Assembly (NCBI GenBank): GCA_051005695.1
Contig: JBPCJC010000045.1
Span: 1-64,000, forward strand
Origin: JACCTI01 sp051005695
GTDB taxonomy: Bacteria > Verrucomicrobiota > Verrucomicrobiia > Chthoniobacterales > UBA10450
DNA: 64,000 nt
Direction of reading: 5' to 3'
This document shows positions 55,401-62,944 of this stretch, piece by piece (within the stretch, counting starts at the first letter, position 1; the number at the start of each line of letters is the position of its first letter). A program made the translations under genes and the position numbers. The notes under the pieces were generated by a model, which was given only the letters and a program-made list of their open reading frames with translations, was not told the origin of the DNA and made no database searches.

Positions 55401-55741
55401 CGCAAGCCTTCGACTTAGCGACCAAAGCACGGAAGGTTTTACCGAATGATCCGGAACTGTTGAAAACTCTGGGAGAAATTTGCTACAAGCGAAACGACTT
55501 TATGAAGGCAATTCAGATCCTGAAGGAACGCGATCGAGCGAAGACCCTGGATAGTCCTGGATTGTTCTACCTTGGGATGTCATACGCCGAGTTGAAGCAA
55601 AAACCAGCGGCGCTTGAGACCCTTCGTCGGGCCCTCGACGCCGGTTTGGCGACAACCATGAGCGAGCAGGCGCTAAAGGCCATTGACGATCTCAAGAGAA
55701 CAGAGGCCACACCGTCAAAGGGAAGCTCCCCTGGTGCCTAA
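52472..55741 (+). CDS. prsT: PrsT-type TPR lipoprotein (PEP-CTERM system)
   Basis: About 1089 aa of tetratricopeptide repeats from end to end (for example AEKYFRAGDFEKAKLEYMNV, then many A-x-x-Y-x-x-A-L blocks). ATG 52472 is chosen to give a lipoprotein signal, ILLHATLVIALITGC. An in-frame start at 52397 puts 25 extra residues ahead of it. Matches the large TPR lipoprotein that follows PrsK/PrsR in PEP-CTERM loci, proposed to act with EPS export or as a periplasmic scaffold. Confidence 0.87.
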   Translation: MIPMLNLRTVFRILLHATLVIALITGCSAEARKSRHLSRAEKYFRAGDFEKAKLEYMNVIRIDPKATVAFQRTAAIWLEQGAPMRAGPFLARAREINPRDAESRLKLARLLVSLGGLAEGRKEAQAAVALEPGNAEAVRLLVEASRTPAELAAAAQALQNFPAKESAPFKLAVATMALKQGDIPNAEAALKTVLQLDPKNASAHTAMAAINLMRKDVPKAGEEFKAAAEASPLRSTERIQYAEFRAQTSGAKESIEALKAIIAQAPDYIPASRLLAQIALAQKRYDEAASDLENVFKYDADNVDSRMVQAQVLIAKGDGAKAVEVLERLEKIYPKVASIKIQLARANLLINKPSEATAALNDALAQEPQNVEAKVLMAETNMRRGDAQAVVNGLTEVLQQHPELGQAKLMLADSYRLLGRYEDAASIFRDQLKANPQNAPAYLGLGVIMREEKKDPDARAAFEKALELSPGNLIAINQLVELDLADKAYDAALQRTKTLLASTPNSGSAHLLEGKIYAAQAQWPEAEAALTKALELEPSLGPAYDLLISADLATNDLPKAAATLETLLTKNPQNPGGLMQLALVYEKMNEFAKAASTYEKLVAIKSDSPAALNNLAYLYAEKLNQLDKAADASRKARSLQPSDPAIADTFGWILYRQGDYQQALSLLQESAAKLGDNPEAQYHLGSAAYMMSQTEMARAAFQKATQASAAFPGKAEAQRRLALLGDGAAQAEMSNADLESLVKQQPNDLIALTRLGERYEKDGQPAKAAEAYERALKVNPKLVQVTVKLAQLYAGSLKEPVKALELAKKARELAPSDPNVSGVIGVLAYQTGNYPWAYSLLQEALRQKPNDPDILLNCARAAYLIGKSTDAQQLMERLLAAVPNSPLAGEAKTFLTMTALEQHSENLSSADSQVDAALKENSDYAPALMIKAEIQTAHGQTDKAKEIYNAVLRQFPDFALAQKNLARLYANDPAELSQAFDLATKARKVLPNDPELLKTLGEICYKRNDFMKAIQILKERDRAKTLDSPGLFYLGMSYAELKQKPAALETLRRALDAGLATTMSEQALKAIDDLKRTEATPSKGSSPGA

Positions 55742-55855
55742 ACGTCGGAGAAGCTTACAAAAACTTCCGTTCCCATCGAAGTCTTTTAGCGAACTCAATT
55801 TTTGATATATTTTAATCCTCGCAAGAACAACAGTTTACGACTGACCACAGATCGA

Positions 55856-55871
55856 TGGCACTTCCTTTGCT
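55856..55871 (+). promoter_or_regulatory. Sigma-54-type -24/-12 promoter before the sorting-signal protein
   Basis: TGGCAC-TTCCT-TTGCT gives GG (55857-58), exactly 10 bp, then GC (55869-70), and matches the sigma-54 consensus TGGCACG-N4-TTGCW at 11 of 12 informative positions. Predicted start near 55882, about 65 bp before ATG 55946. An AT-rich tract (about 55798-55818), which could bend DNA, lies upstream. PrsR is the plausible activator. Confidence 0.8.
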
Positions 55872-55945
55872 AACAGATGACTCGAAAGCGATCGGCTCAT
55901 TCACAACGGATGGATCGGTTCGTGAAGAAACCAAACTAAAAAACA

Positions 55946-56530
55946 ATGAAAAATCCTACAAAAGCGTTAATGGCGACCTTCGCGGTTGCTCTCCTTGCTT
56001 GCTCTGTTTTCACGCAACAGGCCCAGGCAATTCCAATCAGCGGTGGCATCTCTCTTGCCGGGACCTATAGAACCGACACCGGAGACATCAACACGGCTAA
56101 GAGCTTTACCAGCTTCAGCGGTGTGTTCGTGACCAGCGTGGCCGGGAGCTATTCCACCGTCTCTCCGGGACAAAGCGTGACCCAAAACGGCTTCACCTTC
56201 AATCCATTTTCGGGTCCTGTGATTCCGCTATGGACGTTCATGTCGGGCGGCAGGACTTATTCTTTCGATTTGACCGCGCTGACTGGGCGCGACCAACCGG
56301 GCGATAATACTCTGACCCTAAGGGGCTTCGGAACTCTCCACATTTCTGGCACGGGTCCTACCTATGACGACACGGTCGGAACGTGGGTCTTCACTGCCAA
56401 CCAAGGCGGTGGAACGTTCTCCTTTTCCTCCAGCAACTCGGCAATTCCTGAAGGCGGTTCAGCGCTCGCGCTTCTTGGCCTCGGGCTCGTCGCTGTGGAA
56501 GCACTGCGCCGGAAACTAGCGACTGCCTAG
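55946..56530 (+). CDS. Exosortase substrate with VPDSG-CTERM-like sorting signal
   Basis: A 194-aa secreted protein. N-terminal signal peptide (TFAVALLACSVFTQQAQA, cleavage about residue 28). A beta-rich middle of unknown function. C-terminal tripartite sorting signal: motif IPEGGS (167-172), hydrophobic ALALLGLGLVAVEAL, basic RRK (188-190). The motif is one to two residues away from VPDSG. It is cleaved and probably attached to surface EPS by the exosortase at 47112. Expressed from a sigma-54-type promoter and followed by a strong hairpin, so it is a monocistronic unit. It is the only substrate seen in the window. Confidence 0.85.
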   Translation: MKNPTKALMATFAVALLACSVFTQQAQAIPISGGISLAGTYRTDTGDINTAKSFTSFSGVFVTSVAGSYSTVSPGQSVTQNGFTFNPFSGPVIPLWTFMSGGRTYSFDLTALTGRDQPGDNTLTLRGFGTLHISGTGPTYDDTVGTWVFTANQGGGTFSFSSSNSAIPEGGSALALLGLGLVAVEALRRKLATA

Positions 56531-57014
56531 TTAGCGGGTCGACCTTCACGAATATAACGCATTCGCTGGGCAGAGGAGAGATCCTCTGCCCAGCTTTGCG
56601 TACAGCTAATCTTTCGCAGGAAGCTTCGCTTTGGGGTGGCTCTTTGGCGTAACGCACTATTAGGTCGGAAGAATATGGAGCGTGGAGCAGTTTTTTCGGT
56701 ACCTCCCAGCCCGGTCCGAGGGGCTGCTTTGCCAGGACGATTGTTATTACGGCGATCCTTCTTGCGAAGGAAGATCGAGGACTCGAGGCCGGCGAAGCAG
56801 ACATTGGCTTGCTGCTCGGCTTTCGCATTCCGTGTCAAGTTCAGGAGGACTTTCTCCGAGTCACGGCCGCCCGAACGAAGCGATCTGTGTCCTCTCGAAA
56901 ATATGTCGCGCGACGGTAAGTCGAAGCACTTCGCCGAGGCGCAGGGAAGTCTGTCTGGCGTCGCTTTCCTACAACCGGCCAATAAAATCCCTCCGAAAAG
57001 GACTTGCCTGGAAG
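56531..57014. other. Spacer holding a hairpin but no convincing gene
   Basis: After the hairpin at 56565-56594 the remaining about 420 bp contain only frames of basic, low-complexity composition that overlap on both strands. I see no family match and no promoter pair. Confidence 0.5.
56565..56594 (+). terminator. Perfect 13-bp stem with GAGA tetraloop
   Basis: GCTGGGCAGAGGA (56565-56577) and TCCTCTGCCCAGC (56582-56594) are perfect complements around GAGA, followed by TTTG. Placed 34 bp after the stop of the exosortase substrate. Only a short T run follows, so it could also act as an mRNA-stabilising hairpin. Confidence 0.65.
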
Positions 57015-58313
57015 CTACGGAGCCGAAGAGAATGAGGCCTTATAAAACCTTTTCATGAAGCTCGACGAATCGTGATACCAGAAGTTTCCGTTTGAGTCGG
57101 TCACCACGGTCGCGACGGGACTAAAACTTGCGATGAGGTCGGGAGCTGAAGAGATCAAAATAGAAGCATTTGGAGGAGCTTCTCCGGTTAATTGACTCAA
57201 GGAATTCATCACGTCCGATATCCGAAGCGATAGAGGAGCCGGCCCAGGACCAGCGACGCGGACCAAATGATTATTGGTATCGGAAAGGTATATGCGTCCC
57301 GCGCCAGAAGCCGCAATTCCTTGCGGAAAATTAAACTTCGATGCGTTCCCTACCCCATCAGCGGAACCGGGAACGCCGGCCACTCCGCCTAGCGTGGTCA
57401 CTGTTCCGCTGGGACTTAGTCTGCGAACGGTGCTGTTCCCGGTGTCGGCGACATATAAATTTCCTACTCCATCGACGGCGATTCCGCGAGCGTCACTAAA
57501 CCGCGCAGCATTCGCGTTTCCGTCCGCACTTCCCTGGCTACCGGCGAGACCGGCTAAGGTGGTGACCTGTCCCGCGGGAGATATTCTTCGAATGGTCGCA
57601 TTACACGCGTCCGCTACATAAACGACGCCGCTACTGTCGACCGCCACGCCGCGCGGCGAACAGAACTGAGCGATTGGTCCGCTGCCATCGGCGAAACCTG
57701 GATGCCCGGCTGATCCGGCCAAGGTTGTGACGACCCCTGCGGACGTGATCTTGCGAATCGTATTATTCCCGCTGTCGGCGACATATACATTGCTGGATCC
57801 GTCCACGGCCAGACCGATGGGATAATTAAAGCGGGCTGTGGCACCGGTTCCGTCAGCGCTTCCGTAGGTGTCGGGGGCCCCTGCGAATGTGGTGACAAGA
57901 CCGGTCGGGGAAATCTTCCGGATGGTATTGTTTAAGGTGTCAGCCACGTAAACGGTTCCCCCGGCTTCCGCAGCGACGCCCTGTAAAAGGTTAAAACGAG
58001 CGACTGAGCCCTGGCCGTTGGTGCTGCCTGACATACCTGGCGAACCGGCCAGGGTGGTCACGGTTTTGTCCGGGAGAATCTTCCGGACGGTATTATTCCC
58101 CGTGTCGGCGATGTACACGTTGCCCGCTCCATCTGTCGCGATCCCCTGCGGAGAATTAAGGGTCGCGTTGCTGCCGATCCCGTCCATCGCGCCCAAGACC
58201 CCCGGCATCCCTGCATAGAGAGAGAAGTAGTATGGCTCGTAAGTCGACTGGGCTTGCAGCGAGCCAGCGAGCGTGACCAAGGTGATTAGCGATGAAAAAA
58301 TTGCGAGCTTCAT
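57015..58313 (-). CDS. Secreted NHL-repeat beta-propeller protein
   Basis: About 432 aa from ATG 58313, which starts a signal peptide (LAIFSSLITLVTLAGSLQAQ). Earlier in-frame codons are ignored. About six NHL repeats follow, each with GNVYIADTGNNTVRK-like and VTTLAGSPG-like blocks alternating with ARFN-type blocks. A C-terminal segment resembles a fibronectin-like or sheet domain (ISSAPDLIASFSPVATVV). Secreted, possibly glycan- or protein-binding. It lacks a sorting signal. Divergent from the NusG-like gene. Confidence 0.83.
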   Translation of the reverse strand: MKLAIFSSLITLVTLAGSLQAQSTYEPYYFSLYAGMPGVLGAMDGIGSNATLNSPQGIATDGAGNVYIADTGNNTVRKILPDKTVTTLAGSPGMSGSTNGQGSVARFNLLQGVAAEAGGTVYVADTLNNTIRKISPTGLVTTFAGAPDTYGSADGTGATARFNYPIGLAVDGSSNVYVADSGNNTIRKITSAGVVTTLAGSAGHPGFADGSGPIAQFCSPRGVAVDSSGVVYVADACNATIRRISPAGQVTTLAGLAGSQGSADGNANAARFSDARGIAVDGVGNLYVADTGNSTVRRLSPSGTVTTLGGVAGVPGSADGVGNASKFNFPQGIAASGAGRIYLSDTNNHLVRVAGPGPAPLSLRISDVMNSLSQLTGEAPPNASILISSAPDLIASFSPVATVVTDSNGNFWYHDSSSFMKRFYKASFSSAP

Positions 58314-58593
58314 ATTATCGAGCGGTTTGGCGGGGCGGAGAATGGTGTAGCCGCCCGTCCCCAAGTTTGTATAATTTCCATAGTTTGTCAAAGGGAGCGT
58401 CGAAAAGCGGCGGCGACGGATCGGAACCGCGTTTTATTAAACTATACGGGTTTGAGAAGGCGAAGGATCGTAAACTTCTCAACTCCGTGGGCGATGACGC
58501 GCTGGAGCGTGTAGGGCGACCTCCGAATGGTCGTCGATGCGCGCAGAGTCGGAGCACAACCTTCCGTTGATAATACGCGAACGTCCTTTTATC

Positions 58594-59181
58594 ATGTCGT
58601 TCAGCCGCCTCAAGATGACCTACACCTTCGCGCAGCTCGCAATTCTTGATGATCCTCGCTGGTTCTGTCTGAAGGCGTACCCGAAGCGGGAGCACCTCGC
58701 GGCAGCGCAGTTGCGCCATCAATTAAACGTCGAGTGCTATTCCCCTCGACTTCGGTTTCGGAAGAGCACCCAACGCGGACCGGTTTGGTATGTGGAAGCG
58801 ATGTTCCCGGGCTATATTTTCGCCGAATTCGTTTACGCCAGCGTCGGTCGCGCGGTCATCCATGCGACTGGTGTTCAGAAAATCGTTTGCTTCGGAGAGC
58901 AAGTCGCAACGGTCGATCGAACCGTGATCCAGACGCTTCGCGATCAGACCGGCGCAGAGGAAATCGTGACCATCGATCCACAACTTGAAGTCGGAAATCC
59001 GGTGCGAATTGTTGATGGCCCAATGCAGGGGATTGAGGCCTTGGTCACGCGAATACTGCCGGCGAAGGAGAGAGTGCGCGTGCTTTTGGAATTCCTGGGG
59101 CGCTCCGTCGAGATGGAACTTCCAACCCCCGGCGTCCTTTCGGTTAAACCCGTCAGGGCTCATTTCGCCCGCGGAGGGTGA
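58594..59181 (+). CDS. NusG/RfaH-like transcription elongation factor
   Basis: About 195 aa. ATG 58594 is used; ATG 58615 is possible. NGN-domain start WFCLKAYPKREHLAAAQL, ECYSPRLRFRKS and EAMFPGYIFAEF, then a KOW-type segment VGNPVRIVDGPMQGIEALV. Specialised NusG paralogues (RfaH, UpxY, LoaP) promote transcription through long polysaccharide operons, and this location favours that role. Core NusG cannot be excluded, but no ribosomal neighbours are present. Confidence 0.8.
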   Translation: MSFSRLKMTYTFAQLAILDDPRWFCLKAYPKREHLAAAQLRHQLNVECYSPRLRFRKSTQRGPVWYVEAMFPGYIFAEFVYASVGRAVIHATGVQKIVCFGEQVATVDRTVIQTLRDQTGAEEIVTIDPQLEVGNPVRIVDGPMQGIEALVTRILPAKERVRVLLEFLGRSVEMELPTPGVLSVKPVRAHFARGG

Positions 59182-59213
59182 GGTCTGCTTACGTCAGACG
59201 CATGGTCGTGCAC

Positions 59214-59229
59214 CGGCACGAGCTGTGCT
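59214..59229 (+). promoter_or_regulatory. Second sigma-54-type promoter candidate
   Basis: CGGCACG-AGCT-GTGCT keeps GG (59215-16) and GC (59227-28) exactly 10 bp apart, with two departures from consensus. About 165 bp before ATG 59395. Weaker than the site at 55856; position before an EPS outer-membrane gene supports it. Confidence 0.45.
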
Positions 59230-59394
59230 TTACCTTGCGGCGCACCGATGCTCTCCGATTCGGCGCGCGGTGTGGGAGCGATATAGAACGGTTCCGTTAA
59301 GCTCCGGATTTTTCCACATTGAGTATTCCAGTTATAATCGCCGGCCCCTAATTTCCTTGTCCTAAATCCGTCTGTGTGTCTGTATCAGTAGGCG

Positions 59395-60645
59395 ATGTTA
59401 CGAGCGCAACGAATAGGTTTTCTTTTTTTTGGGCTCGCCTGCGCTGTCCGGGTGCTGCCGCCATGTCGCGCTGCGGACGGTCCAGTGGTGCAGGTTTTCA
59501 ATCGCGATTCTGCATCCGACGGGGGACGAGCCATCATCCCGCTGTGGCGGGTGCCGGTCCACATCTCCGTCTCCGCGAACGGCGGCTACGACGAAAACGT
59601 GAACACGCTGGCAAATAGCGCGCAGGGTTCCGTGTTCACCGCCGCAAACATCACCGCCGATTACGGCTTCGGCACTTCGCGCACCCGTGGCTCGCTGCAT
59701 GCGGGCACCGGCGTGACTTACTATCCCGACCTTTCGACTAACCGTTACGATCCCAACGTTTCTGTCGATCTAACGGTCACGCACCAGGCGAATTTGCGTC
59801 TTAGCGTGAACGGCGCATTGAGCATGTCGTATCAAGCAGAGCCTGACTTCGCGAACGCTCTCGGCCTGAACCGAAGGGCTGGAAACTACTTCAGTGCCCA
59901 GACTAATCTCGGTGCGACCTACCAATGGCTGCCGCGGTTTTCAACCATATCGACTTATAACGTGGGCACCGTTTGGTATGACCAAACGGTTGCCGCGGAC
60001 GCGCAGAATCACTTCGACCACCAGTTCGGCCAGTCCTTTCGATTCCTATTTCTGCCGACGACCACCGTGGTAACCGACGTTCGCATTTCGCTGGCCACCT
60101 ACGACAATGCCGACCGGGGCTCCACTGACTACGCCTTACTCGGCGGGCTTGATCACACTTTTCTTCCTGGCTTGAACGGAACGGTTCGAGCTGGCGCTGG
60201 GTTTCGCTCGGCCCAGCAAATTGGGGCGGCCGCCGATACGACCATTAGCCCGCATCTTGAAGGAACTTTAAGCTACCTGTTAACCGGCAAAACATCGCTG
60301 AATTGGAACATCAGTTATGCCAGCGAAGAATCAAATATCGCTACCTCACCGGGTAGTCTTTCCTTCCGAACCGGACTGCAACTTACGCATGCCCTGACTC
60401 CGAGGATCAGTTCAAATCTCAGCTTTTATTACGCCCATACGGATAACCAGGCTTCGGCAATCTTCTTCGGCGGAAACCCGGAGTTCAGCGAGGATGCACT
60501 GGATTTCTCCCTCACCTTTAGCTATGCACTCAACCGCTACTTCTCGGCGAACGCGGGTTATAATCGTTCAGGAGTTGAATCTGATTTTAGTCTGCGATCC
60601 TATACGCGGAACCGCTATTTCGGCGGTCTTTCGGTGAACTTTTAG
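59395..60645 (+). CDS. Outer-membrane beta-barrel protein of the EPS system, second copy
   Basis: A 416-aa protein. Signal region FLFFGLACAVRVLPPCRAAD, then a barrel built of alternating strands (VSANGGYDENVNTLANSAQG, FGTSRTRGSLHAGTGVTYYP, YSANAGYNRSG-like segments), ending GGLSVNF with terminal phenylalanine. Same functional class as the 3119 protein. It lies downstream of the NusG-like factor, consistent with a second export unit. Possible sigma-54 control. Confidence 0.75.
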   Translation: MLRAQRIGFLFFGLACAVRVLPPCRAADGPVVQVFNRDSASDGGRAIIPLWRVPVHISVSANGGYDENVNTLANSAQGSVFTAANITADYGFGTSRTRGSLHAGTGVTYYPDLSTNRYDPNVSVDLTVTHQANLRLSVNGALSMSYQAEPDFANALGLNRRAGNYFSAQTNLGATYQWLPRFSTISTYNVGTVWYDQTVAADAQNHFDHQFGQSFRFLFLPTTTVVTDVRISLATYDNADRGSTDYALLGGLDHTFLPGLNGTVRAGAGFRSAQQIGAAADTTISPHLEGTLSYLLTGKTSLNWNISYASEESNIATSPGSLSFRTGLQLTHALTPRISSNLSFYYAHTDNQASAIFFGGNPEFSEDALDFSLTFSYALNRYFSANAGYNRSGVESDFSLRSYTRNRYFGGLSVNF

Positions 60646-60673
60646 TCTCCGGGGAAATCCCGCGGGCGGAGAG

Positions 60674-62374
60674 TTAGGGCTTGTTGCCGCGCGCGGACCC
60701 GCTGTTGGCCCGCGCTTCAAGATGCGAGCGATATAGTTGCTCGATGACGTCGGAGCGAGGATCCCGGGCCCGCGCGATTGCAAACTTCGATTCCGCTTCT
60801 TCGAACCGGCCGAGCTCGTCGTAAATAAAGGCCATGTCGAGCGCATAGGTTCCGTCCAGGGGCGAAAGTTGACTTGCCTCGGCAAACGCCGAGAGCGCTG
60901 GCTCGTAGGAAGAGGCTTTGCGCTCATCGGCCGGTTTATTACTGATTGAAGCAGCTAAGGCGCGCCCCAGATAAAAGAAAGTGTTAGGATTTTTGCGATC
61001 CGAGAGAAGAGCCTGCCGGGCTAAGGAGGCCGCGAGATCAGGCTTCTCGTCTCCGAGGGCTACGCGCGCTTCTTCAGTGAAATTTTCGGCGGGGAGAAGA
61101 CGAATGCATTGTAGTAACAGAACCATTGCTACTGCTGCAGCGGCGAACTTTGGAATCAAATGGGTCCCGGAAGTCCTTCCTGCGGAAGTCTGGTTTGACC
61201 CCGAGTTGGCGGCGATGCCGAAGCAAAAAGCCACCAACAGTGCGTTGGCGGGAACGTGCAGATTGAAATCGACACCTGAATGAATCACGTACGCAGCGAT
61301 TGCACAGAGCGTTGCGATGATCAGCGCCAGGCGATCGCTGGAGGGCAGATTGCCCGCGGCCAACCGCTCCAATCCGAAGTGGACGAATGCGCGCCAGGCG
61401 TTCCGGCAATGCGCGAACAGGAAGAGCAGAAAGCCTAAGGCGGCGACGAGGCCGTATTCACAGAGTAGCTGTAGATAATCGTTATGCACGACAACGGGAT
61501 CGCCCTGCATTGTGGGCTCTCGAAATTGGCGCCCGTAGAAGCGATAGGTGCCTCCGCCCGTGCCGAGAATCGGTGCCAATTTCCATTGCTCAATGGCGGC
61601 ATGCCACAGAGCGAGCCGCCCTTGGTCTACAAATAGTTGCTGCGTCCGTTCGCGAAGCATGGGATCCCGCTGAATCATGACTCCCGCCGCGAGCAATCCC
61701 GACGCGAGGAGAGCCAGACCAATTCCCCCGAATTTAATGAGCGGAGCCATTCCGGCAGACCACAAAGCTAGTCCACTCAGGATGGCGAATACGGCTAAGC
61801 TGACCGTGATGCTCAGGTAGCCGGCACGACTTCCAGTGAGAATAGCTCCGAGATAGCAAATAGCCGTGAGGTAGCCCAGACAAACTCTGATCCATCCCGG
61901 GCGACGGCTCCAACAGGTGAGACTCAGGCCAAAAATACCGAGCACCTCGAGAAGGCCGGCGAGATGGTCTGGGTTTGCATAAAGGCCGGTGGCTCTTGTC
62001 TGATGATCCAAGTCCTGGAGGAACGACGTTACGGCCAGGTTTACTCCCAGACCGGTTTGAATTACTCCGGCTAGGACGTGAACCATGCCGACGAATATTA
62101 ACAGAACAATGAGCGTTATGCGTCTGGCAGTGCCGTCCAAGGCAAACACGGTTACGCCGTAAACGGCCAGCGAGGCGAGAATGCAATAGAGATCGGAGCG
62201 GGCCGAGTAAGGGGCGGGCGAGGTGAGAACCCGCGCGAGCATATAGCTGAAGAATCCCGCTGTTGTAAGAAGGCAATCGCGATTCGCCTTAAATTTGGTT
62301 CCGAACGATAAAAGGGCGATGAGTGCGGCGATTGCGATCACGCCGTAACCTGGGAGCGCCGACGAAAGATCCAA
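60674..62374 (-). CDS. O-antigen ligase-like protein with C-terminal TPR-like region
   Basis: At least 566 aa. About ten helices (YGVIAIAALIALLSF, LIVLLIFVGMVHVLAGVIQT, and so on) and the ligase loop region GTGGGTYRFYGRQFREPTMQ, VVHNDYLQLLCEYGL. The last about 130 residues look like TPR (NTFFYLGRALAAS, LDGTYALDMAFIYDELGRFEEAESKFA). The first conventional start is TTG 62374, but the open frame continues upstream to 62521 and would add a hydrophobic helix (LSLPLLAAGFVLLQ). Initiation at CTG or ATT is possible. Convergent with the beta-barrel gene. Confidence 0.82.
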   Translation of the reverse strand: MDLSSALPGYGVIAIAALIALLSFGTKFKANRDCLLTTAGFFSYMLARVLTSPAPYSARSDLYCILASLAVYGVTVFALDGTARRITLIVLLIFVGMVHVLAGVIQTGLGVNLAVTSFLQDLDHQTRATGLYANPDHLAGLLEVLGIFGLSLTCWSRRPGWIRVCLGYLTAICYLGAILTGSRAGYLSITVSLAVFAILSGLALWSAGMAPLIKFGGIGLALLASGLLAAGVMIQRDPMLRERTQQLFVDQGRLALWHAAIEQWKLAPILGTGGGTYRFYGRQFREPTMQGDPVVVHNDYLQLLCEYGLVAALGFLLFLFAHCRNAWRAFVHFGLERLAAGNLPSSDRLALIIATLCAIAAYVIHSGVDFNLHVPANALLVAFCFGIAANSGSNQTSAGRTSGTHLIPKFAAAAVAMVLLLQCIRLLPAENFTEEARVALGDEKPDLAASLARQALLSDRKNPNTFFYLGRALAASISNKPADERKASSYEPALSAFAEASQLSPLDGTYALDMAFIYDELGRFEEAESKFAIARARDPRSDVIEQLYRSHLEARANSGSARGNKP

Positions 62375-62582
62375 CTCCGAATCGGAGATCTGGAGTAAAA
62401 CAAAACCTGCCGCGAGGAGGGGAAGAGAAAGGAAGCGTCCGAGTCTGCCAGCCCAGGTGCGGCTCGCAGATGAAGATTGAAATAGTGCCTGCGCTATCAG
62501 ATCCAGGCGATCAAAAGCAATTCAGCAGGCTGGCCCAAAGCGTCGGTTTGGCCGGGCGATAGACCGGGCCAACCGAAATGGA

Positions 62583-62867
62583 TTACTTTTTCCTGTCCGC
62601 TGCGCTCTTGGAAGTCCGAGTGGGAGCGCAAGGACCGTCCGGATCGCCGTGATCTTTATGACGCCGATATTCAAGACTGTTGCAGGGGAGGTTGCTGATG
62701 GTGGTGGTCCGCTTATGGCAAACTGTGCACATGTTCGGCGTAGCCAAAGCGTCCGGACTGCTGAGAGACCAGAACGCCAGCGTCAGAGCCACTATTACGA
62801 GCAGCATGGCCCGCAGAGAGAACGATTTCCGGCGCGAGAAGGGAACGAAACGAGAGATGGTTTTCAT
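62583..62867 (-). CDS. Small secreted CxxCH-type protein
   Basis: A 94-aa protein with an N-terminal hydrophobic signal or anchor (LLVIVALTLAFWSLS). This is followed by MCTVCHKRTTTISNLPCNSL and HKDHGDPDGPC, holding one CxxCH motif and two further cysteines plus histidines. It could bind heme or metal at the cell surface or periplasm. Small CxxCH proteins of this kind are frequent in Verrucomicrobia (recollection). It lies upstream of the ligase gene on the same strand. Confidence 0.65.
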   Translation of the reverse strand: MKTISRFVPFSRRKSFSLRAMLLVIVALTLAFWSLSSPDALATPNMCTVCHKRTTTISNLPCNSLEYRRHKDHGDPDGPCAPTRTSKSAADRKK

Positions 62868-62944
62868 GGGGAATTATGTCTTACACATTCTTCTACGGAT
62901 TTTTCAGGGAAAAGACAATAACTTTTATCTTCTTTTCCGTCGGC

